Assembly (NCBI GenBank): GCA_018399375.1
Contig: JAGYOV010000067.1
Span: 1-5,829, forward strand
Length of the DNA: 5,829 nucleotides
Origin: Dehalococcoidia bacterium
GTDB taxonomy: Bacteria > Chloroflexota > Dehalococcoidia > GIF9 > AB-539-J10
Reading direction: 5' to 3'
Shown here: piece after piece, positions 1 through 5,085 of the stretch
Position numbering within the stretch: the first letter of the stretch is position 1
Layout: each line of letters begins with the position of its first letter
Made by a program: the position numbers and the translations under genes
The notes under the pieces: model-generated
What the model saw: only the letters and a program-made list of their open reading frames with translations
Databases searched by the model: none
What the model was told of the DNA's origin: nothing

Positions 1-696
1 GAGAAGAGAAAGTTGGGAGGGGCACTAATTGAGGCAGCGATACCTGAGTTCAAGACAGATATAAGGAAGCTAGTTGATTATCTGTCGCTTCAGATAGAGA
101 AAGCAGATATCGAAGTTATTTATGGCGAGGCTACAGAGCAGAGCATCACAGAAGATAAATTTGATACGGCCATTGTGGCTACTGGGGCTATCCCGTGGAT
201 TCCCTCTATACCTGGAATAGACAGTCCTCGTATGATCGAGAGCTTGGAAATCTTGCGTGGAGCCAAAACGGGTGAAAAAGTAGTTGTGGTTGGAGGTGGA
301 CTAATCGGTCGAGATGTTGCGCTGTTTTTGGCTGAGCAGGGCAAAAAGGTCATTCTTACTACTAGGGGTGATAATGTTGGACGTGGCATGAATTCCTCAG
401 AACGGCTTGGTTATTTTGAGCGGTTATCTCGCTGGGATGTAGAAATTCTCACGGGAATGCACCTCCAGACAATTACTGATGGTGGGGCGATTTTCCATGA
501 TAGGTCAGGCATGATAAAGAGAATTAGTGTTGATGATGTTATATTGGCTTCCGGAATGGTGCCGAATAAGGATCTATTTAATAGGCTGAATTCTACATTC
601 AAAGGTGAGATTTATGCTATTGGTGATTGTGTAGAGCCTCGTACTATTTTTGATGCAATACATGAAGGTTACTGTGCTGCGTATAATCTTGCGTAA
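1..696 (+). CDS. OYE/2,4-dienoyl-CoA reductase-family FAD/NAD(P)-binding oxidoreductase, C-terminal part (5' partial)
   Basis: The frame is open from the first base and stops at TAA 694-696, giving 231 visible residues. Family members are about 640-680 residues, with an N-terminal FMN TIM barrel, a 4Fe-4S cluster and a C-terminal FAD/NAD(P)H domain; only that last domain is in view. Visible signs are a Rossmann glycine motif GGGLIG (nt 292-309) after a run of valines, the segment ATGAIPWIPSIPGID typical of this domain, and the closing FAD motif AIGDCVEPR (GDC at nt 622-630) followed by IFDAIHEGY. Such enzymes use NAD(P)H to reduce enoyl or dienoyl double bonds in the cytosol. The strand after the glycine motif ends in ILTTR, where NADH-using relatives usually carry an acidic residue. 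The TTG at nt 13 is only an internal codon. The next gene is 357 nt away, so co-transcription is uncertain. The family call is firm; the substrate is unknown. Confidence 0.9.
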   Translation, partial: EKRKLGGALIEAAIPEFKTDIRKLVDYLSLQIEKADIEVIYGEATEQSITEDKFDTAIVATGAIPWIPSIPGIDSPRMIESLEILRGAKTGEKVVVVGGGLIGRDVALFLAEQGKKVILTTRGDNVGRGMNSSERLGYFERLSRWDVEILTGMHLQTITDGGAIFHDRSGMIKRISVDDVILASGMVPNKDLFNRLNSTFKGEIYAIGDCVEPRTIFDAIHEGYCAAYNLA

Positions 697-712
697 AAAT
701 TGGATGTAATGT

Positions 713-738
713 ACAATCCTGCCTTAGGAAAGGGTTGT
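713..738 (+). terminator. Hairpin after the flavoprotein gene, possible weak terminator
   Basis: The arms ACAATCCT (713-720) and AGGGTTGT (731-738) pair over 8 positions, including one G-U pair, around a 10-nt loop. The hairpin begins 17 nt after the stop codon, which is the right place for a terminator. No uninterrupted T-run follows (next bases TCTGTCCG), so it is not a canonical intrinsic terminator. It may instead protect or process the 3' end of the mRNA. Confidence 0.35.
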
Positions 739-930
739 TCTGTCCGATTCGGCGGTCTTCTTTGTAAGTTGTGTTTTAGCTCGTGTGGCGTTCTTGATGT
801 TTACGGGTGAGTTTTAATCATACAATGTGAAGTTAGGCCATGTTGTTGCATGTAGCTAGGTGCGCTTGCATGCTAGTAGAAGATGAGTTTGAGCCGGCAG
901 CCGTAAATCAGCAAACTTTAATATTTCTTG

Positions 931-959
931 TTGAAGCCGAGACATTGATTATGTATTCT
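931..959 (+). promoter_or_regulatory. Candidate sigma-70-type promoter for the hydroxylase operon
   Basis: TTGAAG (931-936) and TATTCT (954-959) are separated by 17 nt. Each matches the TTGACA/TATAAT consensus at 4 of 6 positions. This is a weak match that can arise by chance; it is listed because the position upstream of the operon suits a promoter. GATAAT at 970-975 is a better -10 box but has no well-spaced -35 box. Confidence 0.22.
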
Positions 960-989
960 GTTCGGAGCAGATAATTCCAGGGTGTCTTG

Positions 990-1007
990 AGTTAAGGAGT
1001 GTTAACT
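990..1007. promoter_or_regulatory. Operator-like inverted repeat upstream of the hydroxylase operon
   Basis: AGTTAA (990-995) and TTAACT (1002-1007) are perfect inverted 6-mers separated by GGAGTG. CTTGA also occurs on each side as a direct repeat (986-990 and 1006-1010). It lies 47-64 nt before the start codon and downstream of the promoter candidate, where a repressor could bind. No regulator gene is in view, so the role is inferred from position and symmetry alone. Confidence 0.28.
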
Positions 1008-1035
1008 TGAATTCTTTTAGATGATATTGTTACGC

Positions 1036-1045
1036 AAAAGGAGGG
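1036..1045 (+). promoter_or_regulatory. Ribosome binding site that fixes the start of the FAD subunit
   Basis: AAAAGGAGGG ends 8 nt before ATG 1054. An in-frame ATG at 1021 would add 11 residues (MILLRKRRVLN), but it has no ribosome binding site and would place this one inside the coding sequence. The family N-terminus also normally begins shortly before the F-x-Y-x-x-P segment, which fits 1054. Confidence 0.85.
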
Positions 1046-1053
1046 TATTAAAT

Positions 1054-1986
1054 ATGGCAAGTGACTTCGAATATTTTAATCCTGGGACGCTTGATGAAGC
1101 TCTGAACCTGTTATCCCGATATGGGAAAGAGAGTAAAGTGCTGGCAGGTGGGCAATCTTTATTGCTTTTGATGAGGCGGAAATTGGTGGCTCCTCAGTAT
1201 CTGATTGATATCAAGGGCATATCATCTCTGGACTACATTAAGGTAAATGAAAGTGGGGATTTGAGTATAGGCGCTCTGACTCCTCACAGGTCTGTAGAGT
1301 TATCTCGGAAGATACAGCAAAAATTCAGCATTCTCTCTGAAATGGAGCAAGATTTAGCTGCGGTAGAAAACCGCAATTGGGGTAGTATAGGGGGCAACCT
1401 CTGCCATGCCGATCCGGCAGGAGATCCTTCTCCAGTGTTGGTGGCCTTAAATGCGCGCTTGAAGATCGCGAGCGTTCGAGGGGAGAGAAATGTAGAGGTA
1501 GAATATTTTGCCAGGGATCGCTTCAAGGTAGATCTTGCGCATGATGAAATACTTACTGAGATTCAGGTACCATGTCCTGCTCTCCGCACGGGAAGCAGAT
1601 ACAGGAAGTTTAGCCGCATGGAAGGTGGCTTCGCTATAGCATCGGTAGCCATGTCTATTACTCTCAATGCTGAGAGCGATATCTGTGATGATGTCAGAAT
1701 AGTTCTTGGAGCTGTGAGTGTCTCATCCAGACGGGCTAGAGAGGCTGAGAAGGTGCTCATAGGGAAGGAAATTACTGATGAGTTGCTGTCAGAAGCAGGA
1801 GATATTGCCTCGGAAGAGGTTGATCCTATCGATGATATGAGAGCTTCTGCAGCTTATCGGAGAGAGTTGATAAGAGTGCTGGTAAGAAGGGTGGGTAAGG
1901 AAGCTCTGTTGAGAGCTGGTAATGATAGTTGGAAGGGAATTTCTTTTAAGGACACAGGTAGAGCAGCCCTGTTGGGAAGGAGATAA
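1054..1986 (+). CDS. Molybdenum hydroxylase FAD-binding subunit (CoxM/CutM/XdhB-like)
   Basis: This 310-residue protein is the medium subunit of a xanthine dehydrogenase-family enzyme. It carries FAD and passes electrons from the [2Fe-2S] clusters to the acceptor. The N-terminal FAD domain (about 1-175) opens with FEYFNPGTLDEAL and has the two flavin motifs AGGQSL (31-36) and GSIGGN (110-115), the latter followed by LCHADPAGDPSP. The C-terminal domain (about 180-285) matches the CO dehydrogenase flavoprotein C-domain, with YRKFSRMEGGFAIASVAMSI at its start. Length is close to the usual 280-300. The cysteine-rich [4Fe-4S] insert of 4-hydroxybenzoyl-CoA reductase is absent: only three scattered cysteines occur. 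The [2Fe-2S] subunit follows 2 nt downstream, so the genes are surely co-transcribed. The subunit role is clear; the substrate cannot be read from it. Confidence 0.95.
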   Translation: MASDFEYFNPGTLDEALNLLSRYGKESKVLAGGQSLLLLMRRKLVAPQYLIDIKGISSLDYIKVNESGDLSIGALTPHRSVELSRKIQQKFSILSEMEQDLAAVENRNWGSIGGNLCHADPAGDPSPVLVALNARLKIASVRGERNVEVEYFARDRFKVDLAHDEILTEIQVPCPALRTGSRYRKFSRMEGGFAIASVAMSITLNAESDICDDVRIVLGAVSVSSRRAREAEKVLIGKEITDELLSEAGDIASEEVDPIDDMRASAAYRRELIRVLVRRVGKEALLRAGNDSWKGISFKDTGRAALLGRR

Positions 1987-1988
1987 AG

Positions 1989-2468
1989 ATGAAAAGAGAA
2001 TTGAAAATAACGGTCAACGGTGATCTTTACGATCTTTATGTGGAGCCGGGCACGTTGCTGGTGGAGGTTTTGAGAGATAAACTAGGGCTCACCGGAACCA
2101 AGAGGGGTTGTGATAGTATGAGTTGTGGTGCCTGTACGGTGATACTCGATGGCAAGGCTGTTAAGTCATGTACCATACTTGCTCTGCAGGCAAATGGCAA
2201 AGAAGTTACTACTGTTGAAGGACTGGCCAATGGTTCCAAGTTGCACCCGATACAGCAATCTTTCATTGACCACTGGGCGTTCCAGTGCGGGTTCTGCACT
2301 TCGGGACAAATTATGGCGGCCAAAGCTCTGCTGGATGAGAACCCCAATCCGACCAGGAAGGAAATCAAGTATGCCATGAATGGGCATCTCTGCAGATGCA
2401 CTGGATATAATATGATTATTGAAGCGATACTGGATGCGGCAAACAGAATTCAGGAGGAAGCGAAGTGA
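1989..2468 (+). CDS. Molybdenum hydroxylase [2Fe-2S] subunit (CoxS/CutS/XdhC-like small subunit)
   Basis: This 159-residue protein carries the two [2Fe-2S] clusters that move electrons from the molybdenum centre to FAD. The N-terminal plant-ferredoxin-like domain (about 3-80) binds one cluster through C41, C46, C49 and C61 (GCDSMSCGACTV, then KSC). The C-terminal helical domain binds the other through C100, C103, C135 and C137 (QCGFCTSGQ and LCRCTGY); Q99 before C100 is the conserved residue near the molybdopterin. All eight ligands are present and the length is typical, so the subunit looks functional. ATG 1989 lies 2 nt after the FAD subunit stop and is served by AAGGAG (1977-1982) inside the end of that gene. 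Its own TGA overlaps the GTG start of the next gene. Confidence 0.96.
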   Translation: MKRELKITVNGDLYDLYVEPGTLLVEVLRDKLGLTGTKRGCDSMSCGACTVILDGKAVKSCTILALQANGKEVTTVEGLANGSKLHPIQQSFIDHWAFQCGFCTSGQIMAAKALLDENPNPTRKEIKYAMNGHLCRCTGYNMIIEAILDAANRIQEEAK

Positions 2469-4732
2469 AACATTATCATGTAATAGGGGAAGATGCTCCC
2501 AATATTGATGGATTCGCCAAGGTTACTGGCCAGGCGATATATACTTTCGATATGACTTTGCCCGGGATGCTCCACGGCAAGATATTGAGAAGCCCCCATT
2601 CCCATGCTAGGATTATCAGCATTGATACCAGCAAGGCTGAAAGTTTGCCCGGTGTTAAGGCTGTTATTACAGCCATGGAAACGGGAGAGCGGCGGCAGGG
2701 TGCCTGGAGACGTTATCCTGAGCTTTGCGATGAGCCCGTACTCTGCCTGGAGAAAGTTCGTTATATAGGTGACCCTGTTGCGGCAGTGGCTGCTATCGAC
2801 GAAGATATTGCCTTAGAAGCCCTGGACCTGATCGAGGTGGAATATGAACCACTGCCAGCGGTATTTGATCCAATGGAGGCTATTAAGGAAGGTGCACCCC
2901 AGCTTCACGATGATGTGGAGAACAATATTAACCTGACTCGCCACATTGAATGGGGTGATGTAGATAAGGGATTTGAAGAAGCAGACTTTATCAGGGAGGA
3001 TGAGTTTATCCTGCCTGCTCAGAGCCATGTTCCTCTAGAGACGCATGGCTCTCTGGCCAGCTTTGATGGCGGCAACAACCGGTTGACGCTTTGGACTTCC
3101 ACCCAGACTCCCTATTACGTACAGTGTCTGCTGGCAACAGCTATGAATTTGAGAGAGAACGGAGTTAAAGTGATCAAACCACATTGTGGATCGGGGTTTG
3201 GTGGCAAGAATGAGCTCTTCGCTGATCAATTTTGTGCTGGTTATCTGGCCAGAAAGACGGGTAGGCCGGTAAAGATAGTATATAGCCGGGAAGAAGAGTT
3301 TACCTGTGCGCGGCGCCGTACTCCGATACATTACTACCTCAAGATCGGAGCCAAGCGCGACGGGACTTTTGTTGCCAAAGAGGCCAGGGCATTCAGTGAT
3401 GGAGGAGCCTACACCTCCATGGGGGCCACTCTTCTTTATCTGACAGGGTGGTTCTCAGCTTTTCCCTATCGCTATCCTAACTACAGGTATGACGGGTACA
3501 AGGTTTTTACCAATAAGAGTCCATCATCTTCCATGCGTGGTTATGGCGGTATCCAGGCGAATTTTTGCGGTGAATCGCAAATAGAAATGCTGGCTGCTGA
3601 TATGGGTATCGACCCCGTAGAAATCAGAAAGAAAAATGCCATGTATCCCAATTATGAAGTTCCTGGGCAGGCAACTATAGCTAGCTGTGGTTTACCTGAA
3701 GGCCTGGAAAAAATAGGTGAATATATTAAAGAGCGAGGGAACTTGCCCAAGGATCACGGCATCGGGCTGGCATGTTATGGTTTCAACAGTGGAGGTATCT
3801 TCAACTGGTTCAACACGCCCTATGCTTTTTCAGGAGCTGAGGTCCGCATAAACATCGATGGTATGGTTGATGTTTATTCTCTGGCGGCAGATGTAGGCCA
3901 GGGTGCTGATACGACCATGTGCATGATAGCTGCGGAAGAGCTAGGCGTTCATCTCAGCGATATCAGGATGCACTCCGGTGATACAAGCATTTGCCCCTCT
4001 GATCTCGGCGCCTGGGCTAGCAGGGAGACTCTGATGATGGGTAACGCAGTCAAGATGGCAGCTGCGGATGCCAAGCGGCAACTCTTCGAAATTGCGGCAT
4101 CGAAAATGGGGGCGAACATTGTGTATGATCTTGAGGCAGGTGATAGAAGAATTTATCTCAGGGATCGGCCTGAAAGGGGCCTATCGTATTATGATGTCGT
4201 CAGGGATGCTATAAGAGCCAAGGAGGGGAGCTTAATTGTAGGTAGAGGACATTACACTCCACATGGGAAGGGAATGATTTCTCCTGCTTTTAGTTTCGGC
4301 GTTCAGGCAGTAGAGGTGGAGGTGGATCGGGAGACGGGATATGTTAAAATACTGAACGTCTTTACCGCTCATGACAGCGGGCAGGTCATAAATCCTGTGG
4401 CTATTCGGGGACAAGTTGAGGGTTCTATAATGATGTCTGCTGGCTATGGTTATTCTGAAGAGATGCTATATGATGGCGGGAAGGTTTTGAATCCCAATCT
4501 TGTAGATTATAGCCTGATCGGCTATCGCGATATGCCCAGTGCGGTGACGGTGGATTGCCCGACCTATGAACCAGAAGGGCCTTTTGGAGCCAAGGAGGTG
4601 GGTGAAGGAATTACCTGCCCCACTGCGGGAGCACTGGCAAATGCCATTTATCACGCTGTTGGAGTGAGAATTACCGATCCACCTCTGACGCCGGAAAAAA
4701 TTCTCATGGCGTTGAAAGAGAAATCGGCGTAA
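2465..4732 (+). CDS. Molybdenum hydroxylase molybdopterin-binding catalytic subunit (xanthine dehydrogenase family)
   Basis: This 755-residue large subunit holds the molybdopterin cofactor and performs water-based hydroxylation of the substrate. The a/b hammerhead domain (about 19-127) starts with DGFAKVTGQAIYTFDM; two MoCo-binding domains follow (about 145-380 and 400-720). Key motifs are STQ with Q214, GSGFGGK (242-248), SMRGYGG with R358 and Y360, VGQG with Q479, and GAKEVGEG, in which E714 matches the catalytic base (Glu1261 of bovine xanthine oxidase). The AYRCSFR loop of true aerobic CO dehydrogenase is absent. By hand alignment, N249 and L326 stand where the bovine enzyme has the purine-binding Glu802 and Arg880, so xanthine is also unlikely. 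GTG 2465 overlaps the previous TGA by 4 nt and has AGGAGG at 2452-2457, so translational coupling is likely. No cofactor-insertion gene is in view. Family certain, substrate unknown. Confidence 0.95.
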   Translation: MKHYHVIGEDAPNIDGFAKVTGQAIYTFDMTLPGMLHGKILRSPHSHARIISIDTSKAESLPGVKAVITAMETGERRQGAWRRYPELCDEPVLCLEKVRYIGDPVAAVAAIDEDIALEALDLIEVEYEPLPAVFDPMEAIKEGAPQLHDDVENNINLTRHIEWGDVDKGFEEADFIREDEFILPAQSHVPLETHGSLASFDGGNNRLTLWTSTQTPYYVQCLLATAMNLRENGVKVIKPHCGSGFGGKNELFADQFCAGYLARKTGRPVKIVYSREEEFTCARRRTPIHYYLKIGAKRDGTFVAKEARAFSDGGAYTSMGATLLYLTGWFSAFPYRYPNYRYDGYKVFTNKSPSSSMRGYGGIQANFCGESQIEMLAADMGIDPVEIRKKNAMYPNYEVPGQATIASCGLPEGLEKIGEYIKERGNLPKDHGIGLACYGFNSGGIFNWFNTPYAFSGAEVRINIDGMVDVYSLAADVGQGADTTMCMIAAEELGVHLSDIRMHSGDTSICPSDLGAWASRETLMMGNAVKMAAADAKRQLFEIAASKMGANIVYDLEAGDRRIYLRDRPERGLSYYDVVRDAIRAKEGSLIVGRGHYTPHGKGMISPAFSFGVQAVEVEVDRETGYVKILNVFTAHDSGQVINPVAIRGQVEGSIMMSAGYGYSEEMLYDGGKVLNPNLVDYSLIGYRDMPSAVTVDCPTYEPEGPFGAKEVGEGITCPTAGALANAIYHAVGVRITDPPLTPEKILMALKEKSA

Positions 4733-4739
4733 GAAGAAT

Positions 4740-4762
4740 TATCTTAGTAAAAGGATAAGATA
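4740..4762 (+). repeat. Short AT-rich inverted repeat before the small zinc-finger gene
   Basis: TATCTTA (4740-4746) and TAAGATA (4756-4762) are perfect inverted 7-mers around a 9-nt loop. They sit 7 nt after the large-subunit stop and end 3 nt before the AAGGAGG of the next gene. The stem is AT-rich and weak. It could modulate mRNA processing or translation of the small gene, or be incidental. Confidence 0.3.
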
Positions 4763-4765
4763 GAG

Positions 4766-4772
4766 AAGGAGG
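4766..4772 (+). promoter_or_regulatory. Ribosome binding site supporting a GTG start for the small gene
   Basis: AAGGAGG lies 7 nt before GTG 4780. This near-perfect match and ideal spacing are the main evidence that the 72-codon frame is translated from the GTG. Confidence 0.85.
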
Positions 4773-4779
4773 TTTATAC

Positions 4780-4998
4780 GTGGGTTATCATTGTCCTGTT
4801 TGTCATAAGGTTTCGCCGAATGCCAAAGATCTTGCTCGGCACATGATGGGAACGGGAAATAAAGAGCACAGGGACTGGATTGAGTCCAGGGGGCTATCGT
4901 TCTCGAAATTACTCACTGCACAAGCTACTAGCTTCGGTGATAAAGGTTATCAGGCTTTGAGCGAGTTGCTGGAAAAAGAGGCCAAGAGGGATGATTAG
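4780..4998 (+). CDS. Small C2H2-like zinc-binding protein of unknown function
   Basis: This 72-residue protein has an N-terminal zinc-finger-like pattern: C5-x2-C8, then x12 to H21, then x8 to H30, with L18 three residues before H21 as in classic C2H2 fingers. The second histidine is farther away than the usual 3-5 residues. H4 and H9 are further possible ligands. The remainder (about 32-72) is rich in charged residues and likely helical, starting DWIESRGLSFSKLL and ending in a lysine/glutamate-rich tail. No signal peptide or membrane segment is seen. A strong ribosome binding site and its place between two catabolic genes argue that it is real. It could be a DNA-binding regulator of the cluster, or a small zinc subunit or chaperone of the neighbouring hydroxylase or hydantoinase; acetone carboxylase, a HyuA/HyuB relative, has a zinc-binding gamma subunit, but I see no clear similarity to it. 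Function is not assigned. Confidence 0.8.
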   Translation: MGYHCPVCHKVSPNAKDLARHMMGTGNKEHRDWIESRGLSFSKLLTAQATSFGDKGYQALSELLEKEAKRDD

Positions 4999-5004
4999 GC
5001 TGGC

Positions 5005-5032
5005 TCTGGTTATCTATCCGGAGAAAACCAGA
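5005..5032 (+). promoter_or_regulatory. Stem-loop directly after the small zinc-finger gene
   Basis: TCTGGTT (5005-5011) pairs with AACCAGA (5026-5032). After an A-A mismatch the stem continues with TCT (5013-5015) on AGA (5022-5024), closing a 6-base loop. It starts 6 nt after the stop codon. An A-rich sequence follows rather than a T-run, so it is not a standard terminator. It may stabilise the upstream mRNA, act as a partial terminator, or mark a processing site that sets different levels for the hydantoinase gene. Confidence 0.5.
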
Positions 5033-5050
5033 AATCATGAATCAAAATAT

Positions 5051-5066
5051 ACCCCTGTCGAGGGGT
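5051..5066 (+). promoter_or_regulatory. GC-rich tetraloop hairpin before the hydantoinase ribosome binding site
   Basis: ACCCCT (5051-5056) and AGGGGT (5061-5066) form a perfect 6-bp stem with a GTCG tetraloop. The hairpin ends 7 nt before GGAGG (5074-5078), leaving the ribosome binding site open. It is the second structure within an 87-nt gap. It could be an RNA-processing or stability element, or a protein-binding site. Confidence 0.45.
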
Positions 5067-5085
5067 CAAGATTGGAGGGAAACGA

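Larger units (their letters stand above)
697..1053. other. Non-coding intergenic gap between the flavoprotein and the molybdenum hydroxylase genes
   Basis: I see no convincing gene on either strand in this stretch. It starts with a hairpin just after the upstream stop (713-738) and ends with a clear ribosome binding site. Between them are a weak sigma-70-like promoter candidate (931-959), an AGTTAA/TTAACT palindrome (990-1007), a TTGCATG heptamer occurring at 846-852 and 866-872, and a minor imperfect hairpin around 856-876. The one small open frame, ATG 840 to TAA 972-974 (44 codons), has no ribosome binding site. The gap probably separates two transcription units. Confidence 0.6.

Noticed and set aside
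13..15. TTG 13 as the start of the flavoprotein gene
   Set aside because: The frame is open to the first base and the protein begins in the middle of a conserved domain, so the true start is upstream of the window.
856..876. Imperfect hairpin in the intergenic gap
   Set aside because: CTAG on CTAG plus a short inner stem with a bulge and a G-U pair is weak, partly a by-product of the self-complementary CTAG, and no T-run follows.
840..974. 44-codon open frame in the gap before the hydroxylase operon
   Set aside because: There is no ribosome binding site, no recognisable motif, and the length is compatible with chance.
1021..1053. ATG 1021 as the start of the FAD subunit
   Set aside because: It has no ribosome binding site, and the strong AAAAGGAGGG at 1036-1045 is positioned for ATG 1054; the extra 11 residues are not typical of the family.
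1054..1986. 4-hydroxybenzoyl-CoA reductase FAD subunit
   Set aside because: The extra cysteine-rich [4Fe-4S] insert of that enzyme is missing; only three scattered cysteines are present.
2036..2401. 121-codon open frame on the - strand inside the [2Fe-2S] subunit gene
   Set aside because: It lies fully opposite a gene with all eight cluster cysteines intact, has no recognisable motif, and is best explained as a shadow of that gene. The same applies to the other - strand frames in the window.
2465..4732. Aerobic CO dehydrogenase (CoxL) identity
   Set aside because: The gene order matches coxMSL, but the large subunit lacks the AYRCSFR active-site loop that defines form I CO dehydrogenase.
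5037..5085. ATG 5037 as an upstream start for the hydantoinase or a small leader gene
   Set aside because: It is out of frame with the hydantoinase gene, has no ribosome binding site, and its codons run through the 5051-5066 hairpin and the hydantoinase ribosome binding site.
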